Assembly (NCBI RefSeq): GCF_003311635.1
Contig: NZ_QEXL01000002.1
Coordinates: 62,001-126,000 of the forward strand
Length of the DNA stretch: 64,000 bases
Direction: 5' to 3'
Source of the DNA: Novacetimonas cocois
GTDB lineage: Bacteria; Pseudomonadota; Alphaproteobacteria; Acetobacterales; Acetobacteraceae
Shown here: in pieces, positions 35,538-43,200 of the stretch
Position numbering within the stretch: the first letter of the stretch is position 1
Layout: every line of letters begins with the position of its first letter
Notes under the pieces: generated by a model
The model's input: the letters and a program-made list of their open reading frames with translations, nothing else
Told to the model about the DNA's origin: nothing
The model's database searches: none
Program-made: the position numbers and the translations under genes

Positions 35538-36914
35538 ATGAAACGGCTGGTCATCGTCTCCAATCGCGTCCCCGTCCCGAAAGAAGGCCTGAGGCCCGGC
35601 GGGCTTGCGGTTGTACTGCATGACCTGCTCGCCCTTCAGGGGGGCATGTGGTTCGGATGGAACGGCACCACCAGCGCGGACGCCGAAACGACCCCGCCGC
35701 AGATGCAGCAGGCGGGGGGCGTCGAATACGCGACCATTGGCCTGACCCCGGCCGAACACAAGCATTACTATACCGGCTTTTCCAATTCGACCCTGTGGCC
35801 GCTGATGCACTCCCTGCCGGAGTTCATACATTTCGAACGGCGCGAACTTGCGACCTACTGGTCGGTGAACGAACGGTTCTGCGCCAACCTCCTGCCGCTG
35901 CTCAGGCCCGACGACACGATCTGGATCCACGACTATCACCTGCTGCCCCTTGCCGCGCTGCTGCGCCGCAAGGGGGTGAAAATGCCGATCGGCTTTTTCC
36001 TGCACACGCCTTTCCCCGCGCCGGACATGCTGGCGATCGCCCCTGACGGGGGGACGTTCCTGCGTGACATGCTGTGCGCGGACCTTCTGGGTTTCCAGAC
36101 GAGCGACGATACGGCCAACTTCATCTTCGCGGCGCAGCGCACGGCCGGGGCCACGCTGGTCACGCACGACACCCTGCAGTTCGAGGGGCACACGGTGCGC
36201 GTCAACACGTTCCCCGTGGAAATCGACCCCGAAGCCTTTGCCAAGACGGCCGCCGACGCCATCGAGGTCCCGGAACTCAAGCAGCTCCGCTCTTCCCTCG
36301 CGGGGCGCAAGCTGATCTTTGGCGTGGACCGGATGGACCCGACCAAGGGGCTGTGCGATCGACTGGCGGGCTATGACCGGCTGCTCGAAAGCTATCCCAT
36401 CTGGCAGCGCAACGTGACATTCCTGCAGATCGCGGCGGAAAGCCGAGTGGACGTGCCGTCCTACAAGGCCCTGCGCGCGGAGCTGGAGGGACTGATCGGC
36501 AGGCTGAACAGCCGCCGCGGACAGGCCGACTGGACCCCGCTGCGCTTCCTGACGCGCGGCAGCCCGCGCCGGGTCGTGTCGGGATACATGCGACAGGCGA
36601 AGATCGGATACATCACGCCGCTGCGCGATGGCATGAACCTTGTGGCCAAGGAATATGTCGCGGCACAGGACCCGGATGATCCGGGCGTGCTGATCCTGTC
36701 GCGCATGGCCGGGGCCGCGCGGCAGCTGGATGGGGCGCTGCTGGTCAATCCGCTGGATCATGACGACCTGGCCGACGCGCTGAACCACGCCCTTGGCATG
36801 CCCAGGGAAGAACGCCGCGAACGCTGGCGGACATGTCGCCGCAACCTTGAGGGCTGCACCGCGCTGGGATGGGGACAGGCGTTCCTGCGCACGCTGGAAG
36901 CAACGGTCCGCTGA
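35538..36914 (+). CDS. otsA: Alpha,alpha-trehalose-6-phosphate synthase (OtsA)
   Basis: A 458-residue GT20 glycosyltransferase joining UDP-glucose and glucose-6-phosphate. Motifs: LVIVSNRVPVPKEG, LRPGGLAVVLHDLLALQGGMWFGWNG, IWIHDYHLLPLAALLR, GFFLHTPFPAPDML, DRMDPTKGL and the C-terminal DGMNLVAKEYVA that grips the nucleotide sugar. Strong GGAAGAGGAAAAC precedes the ATG at 35538. A phosphatase gene (otsB) is not adjacent. Being next to phyR, it is a plausible target of the stress sigma factors, since trehalose synthesis is a common output of that pathway. Confidence 0.95.
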   Translation: MKRLVIVSNRVPVPKEGLRPGGLAVVLHDLLALQGGMWFGWNGTTSADAETTPPQMQQAGGVEYATIGLTPAEHKHYYTGFSNSTLWPLMHSLPEFIHFERRELATYWSVNERFCANLLPLLRPDDTIWIHDYHLLPLAALLRRKGVKMPIGFFLHTPFPAPDMLAIAPDGGTFLRDMLCADLLGFQTSDDTANFIFAAQRTAGATLVTHDTLQFEGHTVRVNTFPVEIDPEAFAKTAADAIEVPELKQLRSSLAGRKLIFGVDRMDPTKGLCDRLAGYDRLLESYPIWQRNVTFLQIAAESRVDVPSYKALRAELEGLIGRLNSRRGQADWTPLRFLTRGSPRRVVSGYMRQAKIGYITPLRDGMNLVAKEYVAAQDPDDPGVLILSRMAGAARQLDGALLVNPLDHDDLADALNHALGMPREERRERWRTCRRNLEGCTALGWGQAFLRTLEATVR

Positions 36915-36952
36915 CCCCTTGCACCTGCGGCGGGAGTAGGTGACAAACGCGC

Positions 36953-38770
36953 ATGGCCTTACCTCCCCTCCTTCTTCTTCAGGACATTACTCTGACCCTT
37001 GGTGGCGCGCCGCTGCTGGACGGGGCCGGATTTGGCGTCTCGCCCGGTGAACGGATCTGCCTTGTGGGCCGCAACGGCTGCGGCAAATCGACCCTGCTGC
37101 GCATCGCGACGGGCGAACTGCAGGCCGACAGCGGCACGCGCTTCCTCCAGCCGGGCACGACCGTGCGCTACCTGCCGCAGGAACCCGACCTGTCGGGGTT
37201 CGAAACCACGCTGGATTACGTGCTGGCGGGCATGGGGCCGGGGGATCCGGATTACAGGGCGGCCGCCCTCCTGTCCGAACTGGGCATGACGGGGCGCGAA
37301 AACCCCGCCAACCTGTCGGGGGGGGAGGCACGGCGGTGCGCGCTGGCGCGGGCCCTGGCGCCGGAGCCTGACCTGCTGCTGCTCGATGAACCGACAAACC
37401 ATCTCGACATGCCGACCATCGAATGGCTGGAACGCGAACTGCTGTCGCTGTCCTCCGCCATGGTCATCATCAGCCATGACCGCCGTCTGCTGGAAACGCT
37501 GTCACGTTCGGTCGTCTGGCTGGACCGGGGTGTCACGCGCCGTCTGGACCAGGGCTTTGCCCGGTTCGAGACATGGCGCGAAGAGGTGCTGGAACAGGAA
37601 GAGCGCGACGCGCACAAGCTGGACCGCCAGATCGCGCGCGAAGAAGACTGGATGCGCTATGGCGTGACGGCGCGGCGCAAGCGCAATGTCCGCCGCGTCG
37701 CTGAACTCGCCGCCCTGCGCCAGACCCGGCGCGAGGCGATCAAGCCCGCCACCGGCGCAAAGATGGAAGCGCGCGAGGCCGAACTGTCGGGCAAGCTGGT
37801 TTCGGTGGCCGAGGACATCAGCAAATCCTATGGCGAACATACGGTGGTGCGTGATCTGGACCTGCGCATCCTGCGTGGCGACAGGCTTGGCATCGTGGGG
37901 GCCAATGGCGCGGGCAAGAGTACCCTGCTGCGCCTGATGACAGGGCAGGACACGCCCGACAGCGGCACGGTCACGGTCGGCACGGCCCTGTCCATCGTGA
38001 CGCTGGACCAGCAGCGCAGGCAGCTCGACCCCAACCGCACGCTGGCCGACACGCTGACGGGCGGCGGTGGTGACATGGTGCAGGTCGGGCATGAAAAACG
38101 CCATGTCATCGGATACATGAAGGACTTCATGTTCCGCCCCGAACAGGCCCGCACGCCGGTGGGTGTCCTGTCAGGGGGGGAGCGTGGACGCCTGATGCTG
38201 GCATGCGCGCTGGCACGGCCGTCCAACCTGCTGGTGCTCGACGAACCGACCAACGACCTTGACCTTGAAACGCTGGACCTGCTGCAGGACATGCTGGCGC
38301 AGTACGCGGGGACCGTCCTGCTGGTCAGCCATGACCGTGATTTCCTCGACCGGGTCGCCTCTTCGGTGCTGATGGCGGAAGGCGAAGGCAGATGGGTTGA
38401 ATATGCCGGCGGCTACAGCGACATGCTGGCACAGCGTCAGGACGAAACACTTGCCGCCCGGCCATTGGCCGCCCCCCCGGCAAAGGCGCGTCCGGCGCAA
38501 TCCGCCGCCCCAGCACCCCGACCCACCAGCCGCAAGCTGTCATACAAGGACCAGCATGCGCTTGAACGGCTGCCCGGACAGATCGCGGATCTGGAAAAAG
38601 AGGTCGAACGCCTGCGCGCCATCCTGGCGGATCCGGGCCTGTATGCCCGTGACCCGGACGGCTTCACCGCCACCACGCTGAAGCTGGAAAAAGCGCAGGC
38701 GGACCTGACGGCGGCAGAAGAAAGATGGCTGGAGCTGGAGATGCTCAGGGAATCGCTCAAGGCCAACTGA
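36953..38770 (+). CDS. ABC-F family ATPase (Uup-like)
   Basis: A 605-residue soluble protein with two ABC cassettes and no membrane domain. First cassette: Walker A GRNGCGKST, signature LSGGEARRCALARAL, Walker B LLLLDEPTNHLD. Second: GANGAGKST, VLSGGERGRLMLACALA, LLVLDEPTNDLD. The arm/linker between them is Arg-rich (VTARRKRNVRRVAELAALRQTRREAI), and the C-terminus has the Uup-type coiled coil (SYKDQHALERLPGQIADLEKEVERLRAI). ABC-F proteins act on the ribosome; Uup also affects precise excision of transposons. It follows otsA by 38 bp and may be co-transcribed. Confidence 0.9.
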   Translation: MALPPLLLLQDITLTLGGAPLLDGAGFGVSPGERICLVGRNGCGKSTLLRIATGELQADSGTRFLQPGTTVRYLPQEPDLSGFETTLDYVLAGMGPGDPDYRAAALLSELGMTGRENPANLSGGEARRCALARALAPEPDLLLLDEPTNHLDMPTIEWLERELLSLSSAMVIISHDRRLLETLSRSVVWLDRGVTRRLDQGFARFETWREEVLEQEERDAHKLDRQIAREEDWMRYGVTARRKRNVRRVAELAALRQTRREAIKPATGAKMEAREAELSGKLVSVAEDISKSYGEHTVVRDLDLRILRGDRLGIVGANGAGKSTLLRLMTGQDTPDSGTVTVGTALSIVTLDQQRRQLDPNRTLADTLTGGGGDMVQVGHEKRHVIGYMKDFMFRPEQARTPVGVLSGGERGRLMLACALARPSNLLVLDEPTNDLDLETLDLLQDMLAQYAGTVLLVSHDRDFLDRVASSVLMAEGEGRWVEYAGGYSDMLAQRQDETLAARPLAAPPAKARPAQSAAPAPRPTSRKLSYKDQHALERLPGQIADLEKEVERLRAILADPGLYARDPDGFTATTLKLEKAQADLTAAEERWLELEMLRESLKAN

Positions 38771-38804
38771 AGGACTGCGTTTGGGACATTCCGCAATCAT
38801 AGGG

Positions 38805-38842
38805 CGGTTTTTGGTGAAGCTTTTCCCAAGATCTGTTGGGGA
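38805..38842 (-). repeat. Interspersed hairpin element, copy E (fragment)
   Basis: GTTTTTGGTGAAGCTTTT at 38807-38824 is the inverted form of the family's AAAAGCTTCACCAAAAAC. A short CCCAA/TTGGG hairpin follows. The rest is degraded or displaced by the transposase remnant immediately to the right. Confidence 0.5.
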
Positions 38843-38877
38843 TTATGTTTTCTGAAGCGCCCTGTTTTGGTTCAAAG

Positions 38878-39254
38878 CCTGCATGGATTGTTTTGTGTTG
38901 ACGGATGCCTTGGGCAACCTGACGCGCCTCCCCGGCCCGAATTACGATACGGTCGGGGCTGCTTCCTTTTCCTGAACCAGCAGACTTCAGGAGGGCATCG
39001 TCAACAGGGCATTCAACGTTCACTGGATCGTGGATGCCATATGCACGCAAGGTGCCTGCATGGTCATTCCCCAGCGCAGGTATCGCCTTAACAGACACCC
39101 ATCCGCTGGAATCCTGTTCAAAGCGCGCCATCCTGTCGAGAACTTCTTCTGCAAGCTCAACAAGTTCATTCGCGTCGCCCTGCGAAGCAACAGGACAGAC
39201 GGATCCTTTGCAGCCATGATCCATCTGGCCACTGCAATCATCAATTCACGATAA
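38878..39254 (+). pseudogene. Decayed IS5-family (IS427-like) transposase, C-terminal remnant
   Basis: One continuous frame with a single in-frame TGA at 38973-38975. The left part reads TDALGNLTRLPGPNYDTVGAA, matching the VDALGNPxRF block of IS5 transposases; the right part reads ILFKARHPVENFFCKLNKFIRVALRSN ... MIHLATAIIN, the family's ENxF region with the catalytic Glu and the C-terminal helix. The N-terminal half and the middle DKAYD region are missing, so it is non-functional. About 20 bp after its stop lies GGCTGTTTTCAAACAGCCCC, which looks like the IS end. Confidence 0.8.
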
Positions 39255-39271
39255 TTCCGAACAGACCCCGA

Positions 39272-39294
39272 CAGGCTGTTTTCAAACAGCCCCT
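39272..39294. repeat. Putative terminal inverted repeat of the IS remnant
   Basis: CAGGCTGTTTTCAAACAGCC followed by CCC: an interrupted palindrome containing GGCTGTTTGAAAA on the minus strand. The same sequence ends the interspersed hairpin elements at 14.2, 15.2, 18.7 and 46.5 kb. It abuts the stop codon of the downstream lipoprotein gene. Confidence 0.55.
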
Positions 39295-39728
39295 TATCGT
39301 GGCGGCTTTATTTTGCTGGCGTTTTTCAGCAGGGCATGGGGGTCGGTAATGCAGTGCGGCGCGGGTGGCGCATCCTTGCTGAGGGTATCCGGCTGCGCCG
39401 TGCAGGCAATGATCAGTTCCACCGCCTGACGCGCGCGCTCCCGCCTGCGGTGGGAGGGATGCATCAGGTTGTTCAGGACCATGAGGCGGCCGTATTTCAG
39501 GGAAATCGACATATCCAGCACCTGGTCGCGCGACAGGGCACCGTCCTGAACGCGGCTGAGCAGGCCCCCCTCCGCCATCGCGTAGGTGGTCACCAGAAGG
39601 TAGTTCTGCACATCGCGGGGCAGGTGACCGACATCACGCACCTGCTGCTGTCCATGACAGCCCGCAAGAATGCAGCAACCGGCCGCGGCGATGACCGATA
39701 TTCGTAATTGCCTGAAAATGCTTTTCAT
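39294..39728 (-). CDS. Predicted lipoprotein of unknown function
   Basis: A 144-residue protein from the ATG at 39728 (MKSIFRQLRISVIAAAG). The signal ends in the lipobox LAGC near residue 24, so it is a likely lipidated envelope protein. The mature part is helical: DVQNYLLVTTYAMAEGGLLSRVQDGALSRDQVLDMSISLKYGRLMVLNNLMHPSHRRRERARQAVEL, then two Cys (IIACTAQ and APHCITD) that may form a disulfide. I do not recognise the family. It is followed by the putative IS end. Confidence 0.65.
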   Translation of the reverse strand: MKSIFRQLRISVIAAAGCCILAGCHGQQQVRDVGHLPRDVQNYLLVTTYAMAEGGLLSRVQDGALSRDQVLDMSISLKYGRLMVLNNLMHPSHRRRERARQAVELIIACTAQPDTLSKDAPPAPHCITDPHALLKNASKIKPPR

Positions 39729-39810
39729 CGGGCCGGAGCCTAGCACGTTCCGCGACACGATAGGCAAGGGATCACGTCACGCCCGCCCCGTCACATGCCC
39801 CCATGAACGC

Positions 39811-39844
39811 AAAAGGCGGGCCCGGCACCGTGGCCGGACCCGCC
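39811..39844 (-). terminator. Rho-independent terminator of mscL
   Basis: On the minus strand GGCGGGTCCGGC...GCCGGGCCCGCC forms a long stem with one internal mismatch and is followed by TTTT. It lies 28 bp past the mscL stop. Confidence 0.7.
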
Positions 39845-39871
39845 TCGCATGGACGCAACGGCAAAGCCGTA

Positions 39872-40366
39872 TCAGGCAGACGGCGTCGTCTTGGTCTTTT
39901 CCTGTTCCTTGAGGACATCAAGAATGTCCTGAAGCAGCACTTCGCTGCGCGGCGGCGGCGGCGGAGCGGCAGACGCCGCGTCCTTCTTGGCGGCGAAGCG
40001 CGAAATGATCCGCACCACCCAGAAAATCACGAAACCGATAATGATGAACTGGATCACGGCATTGAGGAACACGCCGATATTCAGCGTCACCGCGCCGGCT
40101 TTCTGCGCATCCGCCAGGGTGGGCATGTGCGGGCCGCGCAGGGTGATGAAAAGGTTCGTGAAATCGATGCCGCCGATCAGGAGGCCCAGGAACGGGGTGA
40201 AGATGTCCTTCACCAGGCTGTTGACGATCGCGGTGAAAGCCGCGCCGATGATCACACCGACCGCAAGATCAACCACGTTTCCGCGCATCAGGAACGCACG
40301 GAAATCCCCCAGCCAGCTGGGGGCGTGGATTTCAGGCACATGCAGGTGTGTTGGCTTTTGCGCCAT
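39872..40366 (-). CDS. mscL: Large-conductance mechanosensitive channel MscL
   Basis: A 164-residue homopentameric channel that opens under high membrane tension to release solutes in hypo-osmotic shock. FRAFLMRGNVVDLAVGVIIGAAFTAIVNSLVKDIFTPFLG is TM1 with the conserved gate; the periplasmic loop is GGIDFTNLFITLRGP; TM2 is FLNAVIQFIIIGFVIFWVVRII. The cytoplasmic end has a Pro-rich linker (APPPPPP) longer than in E. coli and a helix SEVLLQDILDVLKEQ. GAGGATGATACAGC precedes the ATG. Confidence 0.96.
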   Translation of the reverse strand: MAQKPTHLHVPEIHAPSWLGDFRAFLMRGNVVDLAVGVIIGAAFTAIVNSLVKDIFTPFLGLLIGGIDFTNLFITLRGPHMPTLADAQKAGAVTLNIGVFLNAVIQFIIIGFVIFWVVRIISRFAAKKDAASAAPPPPPRSEVLLQDILDVLKEQEKTKTTPSA

Positions 40367-40655
40367 GCTGTATCATCCTCTTTTGAAAATCACTCTCCTG
40401 CACTGTCTAACAATCTGTCATCCCATTTACGACAGGGGAAATGACATGCCATGCGCTCCGTCATCCGGGTGATGCGGAAAGGTGACAGATTTCCGCCATC
40501 CGCAACGCGGCGGATACATGAAGGAACGCATGCGCCGCCGCATTACGGATGGCGGGGCAATCAGATGTTGATCGGGACGGCGTCCTCGTCTATACGCCAG
40601 CGAAAGTTATGCCCCGGTCGGCATCGGGGTCCCCAACGCGCGAAAGTTGTTGAAC

Positions 40656-40886
40656 ATGAAACCCGGCATCCACCCCGACTATCACGAAATCACCGTCATC
40701 ATGACCGACGGGACCGAGTTCAAGACCCGTTCCTGCTATGGCACACCGGGCGCGACCCTGCGTCTGGACGTCGATCCGAAGTCGCATCCGGCGTGGACGG
40801 GCGTGCAGCGCATGCTCGATACTGGGGGCCAGGTGGCGAAGTTCAACAAGAAGTTCGGTGGCCTGGGCCAGCGCAAGAAGTCCTGA
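40656..40886 (+). CDS. rpmE: 50S ribosomal protein L31
   Basis: A 76-residue L31: [29 protein letters not shown] at the N-terminus and [14 protein letters not shown] at the end. L31 bridges the 30S head and 50S central protuberance. The two CxxC pairs of zinc-binding L31 are absent (one Cys only), so it is the zinc-free form. The ribosome site is weak (CGAAAG). A strong hairpin follows at 40933-40967. Confidence 0.95.
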   Translation: MKPGIHPDYHEITVIMTDGTEFKTRSCYGTPGATLRLDVDPKSHPAWTGVQRMLDTGGQVAKFNKKFGGLGQRKKS

Positions 40887-40932
40887 GGGGCGTAAAACCT
40901 CCCTCCGCAGTCAGGCCTGCCTGTCAGCACGC

Positions 40933-40972
40933 AAATGCCCGGCCCTTGAAAAAGGGACCGGGCATTTCCATT
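40933..40972 (+). terminator. Terminator hairpin of rpmE, overlapping the hsp20 promoter
   Basis: AAATGCCCGG pairs with CCGGGCATTT (10 bp), with an inner CCCT/AGGG stem and a TTGAAAA loop; CCATTT follows. The U-tract is short, so termination may be partial. Its loop and right flank coincide with the heat-shock promoter elements. Confidence 0.7.
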
Positions 40973-40973
40973 T
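40945..40973 (+). promoter_or_regulatory. Sigma-32 (RpoH)-type promoter of hsp20
   Basis: CTTGAAA at 40945-40951 matches the RpoH -35 exactly; TTCCATTT at 40966-40973 matches the CCCCATNT -10 in six of eight positions; the spacer is 14 bp, within the normal 11-16. Transcription would begin near 40980, just before the first of the three leader hairpins. Confidence 0.6.
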
Positions 40974-40981
40974 CCAGTGTG

Positions 40982-41086
40982 TCGCAATGCCGCATGTCGG
41001 GTTGCGATGAACTACCGGAAATCGCGGTCCGCTCCATATCGAGGGACCGCATGACAACAGGCCTTGCTCACTTTCAGGAGGTTTTC
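40982..41086 (+). promoter_or_regulatory. ROSE-like RNA thermometer in the hsp20 5' leader
   Basis: Three successive hairpins fill the leader. Hairpin 1: TCGCAA (40982-40987) with TTGCGA (41002-41007), enclosing a nested CCG/CGG. Hairpin 2: GCGGTCC (41024-41030) with GGACCGC (41044-41050). Hairpin 3: CUUGCU (41063-41068) with the Shine-Dalgarno AGGAGG (41076-41081), loop CACUUUC. The last has C-G, U-G, U-A, G-G, C-G, U-A pairs, that is the UYGCU anti-SD signature with a G-G mismatch known from ROSE elements, which melt on heating and release the ribosome site of small heat-shock genes. Confidence 0.72.
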
Positions 41087-41671
41087 ATGAGTTACGATTT
41101 TGCCCCCCTGTTCCGCAGCGCGATCGGATTCGACCGTCTGGCGCAACTGGTCGATACGGCGGCGCAGAACCCCGTCAGCCCGTCCTATCCCCCCTACAAC
41201 ATCGAAAAGCTGGCGGAGTCGCAGTACATGCTGACGATGGCGGTGGCGGGGTTCGGGCCGGATGACATCGAACTGACGGTGCAGGACAACACGCTGATCG
41301 TTGCCGGACGCGTGTCCAGCACGCAGCCCGACCGCGAAATGTTGTATCGCGGCATCGCAAAGCGCGCGTTCGAGCGACGCTTCGTGCTGGCCGACCATAT
41401 CGTGGTGGAAAACGCCAACCTCGATAACGGACTGCTGTGCATCGAGGTGCGCCACATCGTTCCCGAGGCGCTGAAGCCACGGCGCATTCCCATTTCGTCC
41501 GGCGCGCGCGCCACGGTTCCGACCCCGGCCGAACATGCCGCGCCCGCGCCGCAGGCGGCCGGTGCCAGCGAACATGCCACAACCGGCTCCGTCCCCGCGC
41601 CGTTGCCAAGCACGTTCGGCGCGCATGATGCGGAGGCCAGTCACGCCGGCGCCGCCCGGCAGGCCGCCTGA
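41087..41671 (+). CDS. Small heat shock protein (Hsp20/IbpA class)
   Basis: A 194-residue alpha-crystallin-type chaperone that holds unfolding proteins for the refolding machinery. The N-terminal arm MSYDFAPLFRSAIGFDRLAQLVDTA and YPPYNIEKLAESQYMLTMAVAGF are typical of class A rhizobial/IbpA proteins; the crystallin core follows, with YRGIAKRAFERRFVLADHIVV and the GLLCIEVRHIVPEALKPRRIPI segment holding the I-x-I anchor. The tail of about 50 residues is unusually long and Ala/Pro/His-rich. AGGAGG lies five bases before the ATG and is sequestered in the leader hairpin. A terminator follows at 41706. Confidence 0.94.
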   Translation: MSYDFAPLFRSAIGFDRLAQLVDTAAQNPVSPSYPPYNIEKLAESQYMLTMAVAGFGPDDIELTVQDNTLIVAGRVSSTQPDREMLYRGIAKRAFERRFVLADHIVVENANLDNGLLCIEVRHIVPEALKPRRIPISSGARATVPTPAEHAAPAPQAAGASEHATTGSVPAPLPSTFGAHDAEASHAGAARQAA

Positions 41672-41705
41672 CGGAAAGAGGTCCGGTCAGGCATGACAGT
41701 AAAGG

Positions 41706-41737
41706 GGGAGGCCGCATCATCGCGGCCTCCCTTTTTT
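41706..41737 (+). terminator. Rho-independent terminator of hsp20
   Basis: GGGAGGCCGC and GCGGCCTCCC form a perfect 10-bp stem with an ATCATC loop, followed by six T residues. It lies 34 bp after the hsp20 stop. Confidence 0.9.
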
Positions 41738-41960
41738 CATTTACGGGACCGCATGTCGGCAATGGTGATGAAATACGCCGTTGCGCGCACAACATACTTG
41801 ACCTTTGCATGGCCGCGCCTTCATATCCCATCCCATCAAGTGCTTTTGTTTCTTGCGCGCCAGCAGGCACGCACGATGCCCGCGGGGGCATTGACGATTT
41901 GCCCTTCGTTCCGAGGTGCCTGCGCGTGGCGCCATCACACGCAGTAGGACCTGTTTTGCA

Positions 41961-42539
41961 ATGAACGCTCTGCCCCTTATGCCCAAGGCCACCGCCGTGT
42001 GGCTGATTGAAAAGACTGCGCTGACCTTTACCCAGATCGCCGAATTCTGTGGCATGCATCCGCTGGAGGTACAGGCAATCGCGGATGGCGAGGTCGCGCA
42101 GGGGATCGTGGGTTATGACCCGGTCAAGAACCATCAGGTCACGCAGGCGGAAATCGACCGCTGCGAAAAGGACCCGGCACAGCGCCTGAAGGTCCTGCCG
42201 GCCCCCAACCCGATCCATCGCCGGTCCAAGGGCGCGCGCTATACCCCGGTGGCCAAGCGTAATGACCGTCCCGACGCGATTGCGTTCCTGCTGCGCAATT
42301 TCCCGCAGCTGTCGGATGTGCAGATGGTCAAGCTGCTGGGCACGACCAAGGATACGATTGAAAAGGTCCGCACGCGCCAGCACTGGAACAGCGCGAACAT
42401 CAAGCCGCGCGACCCGGTCATCCTGGGCCTGTGCAGCCAGACGGACCTGAACGCGATGGTGGCGGCCGCCAACGATCGCCTCGCCCGGGAGGGACAGGCC
42501 GTCCCGCCGCCGATCGAACTCGACAACGACCCGGTCTGA
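41961..42539 (+). CDS. trcR: TrcR-type cell cycle transcriptional regulator (DUF1013)
   Basis: A 192-residue alphaproteobacterial protein of the DUF1013/TrcR family. Typical stretches: LPLMPKATAVWLIEKTALTFTQIAEFCGMHPLEVQAIADGEV, which forms a helix-turn-helix-like start, then GYDPVKNHQVTQAEIDRCE, RYTPVAKRNDRPDAIAFLLRNFP, and LLGTTKDTIEKVRTRQHWNSANIKPRDPVILGLCSQTDL, a second HTH-like part. The family is annotated as cell cycle regulator from Caulobacter work; no target is evident here. The ATG at 41961 fits the family start. It is preceded by the hsp20 terminator and is therefore independent. Confidence 0.85.
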   Translation: MNALPLMPKATAVWLIEKTALTFTQIAEFCGMHPLEVQAIADGEVAQGIVGYDPVKNHQVTQAEIDRCEKDPAQRLKVLPAPNPIHRRSKGARYTPVAKRNDRPDAIAFLLRNFPQLSDVQMVKLLGTTKDTIEKVRTRQHWNSANIKPRDPVILGLCSQTDLNAMVAAANDRLAREGQAVPPPIELDNDPV

Positions 42540-42550
42540 TCTGCGGGCTG

Positions 42551-42585
42551 CCGTCCCCCTGCCGCCCCGTGCGGCAGGGGGACGG
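42551..42585. terminator. Strong hairpin between convergent trcR and ydcH
   Basis: CCGTCCCCCTGCCGC and GCGGCAGGGGGACGG form a perfect 15-bp stem with a CCCGT loop. There is no U-tract on either side, so it is an atypical terminator, but its place between two converging genes suggests a bidirectional transcription stop or 3' end stabiliser. Confidence 0.6.
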
Positions 42586-42593
42586 ACCCTGCA

Positions 42594-42764
42594 TCAGCCC
42601 TGAAGGCTGAGCCGTTCGATTTCTTCCTTGAGTCGCAGTTTCTCAAGCTTGAGTCGCATCAGCACCCGCTGGTCGGGCATGGGGCGCCTGTCTTCGTCAA
42701 AAATCTGGTCATCCAGACGAGCATGACGGGTTTTGAGGCTGTTGATACGCGCTTCGTACAGCAT
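42594..42764 (-). CDS. YdcH family protein (DUF465), first copy
   Basis: A 56-residue protein, MLYEARINSLKTRHARL with C-terminal LKLEKLRLKEEIERLSLQG. DUF465 proteins are short two-helix hairpins with the KxxKLxLKDEIxxL signature. Their function is unknown. GGAGGAGAGTCC precedes the ATG. It converges on trcR and is divergent from a second DUF465 gene, 163 bp away. Confidence 0.85.
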   Translation of the reverse strand: MLYEARINSLKTRHARLDDQIFDEDRRPMPDQRVLMRLKLEKLRLKEEIERLSLQG

Positions 42765-42927
42765 GGACTCTCCTCCAGCATGTTTGGCTACGACGGGGGT
42801 ACGCTAACGCAACCCGATTGCCCGATGCCATGACAAAATCGCACCCTTGCGCGAATTCGCCATCATTTCGTTTTTTGCATGCGATGTGCTTAGGATGGCG
42901 TCATGTTCATGTGCTGGATGGAGCGCC

Positions 42928-43128
42928 ATGCTGACAGACCGGGATACCCTCCTTCGCAAGCTGCACGAACTGCGCAGCGAGCATCGCGACCTTGACACCG
43001 TCATCAGCCGGATGGGCGAACAGCCAGTGGACCAGTTGCATATCCAGCGCCTGAAGAAGCGCAAGCTGCTGCTCAAGGATGAAATCATGTGGCTCGAAAG
43101 CCGCCTGATCCCCGACAGCATTGCCTGA
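42928..43128 (+). CDS. YdcH family protein (DUF465), second copy
   Basis: A 66-residue protein, MLTDRDTLLRKLHELRSEHRDLDTVISRM ... LHIQRLKKRKLLLKDEIMWLE, which carries the full DUF465 signature (RLKKRKLxLKDEI). The start at 42928 follows GGATGGAGCGCC; upstream in-frame codons lack similarity. It is upstream of purEK by 72 bp and may be transcribed with them. It differs clearly from the first copy, so this is not a recent duplication. Confidence 0.87.
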   Translation: MLTDRDTLLRKLHELRSEHRDLDTVISRMGEQPVDQLHIQRLKKRKLLLKDEIMWLESRLIPDSIA

Positions 43129-43200
43129 TCGCGGCATTTCTTCTAACTGCCGCTGGCATAACCGCCTCCCCCGCCACAAAGCCCTGAAAGTACAGACGCC

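Noticed and set aside
40451-41086. Upstream extension of the hsp20 frame
   Set aside because: It would run through rpmE, its terminator and the thermometer; the Hsp20 family N-terminus and AGGAGG fix the start at 41087.
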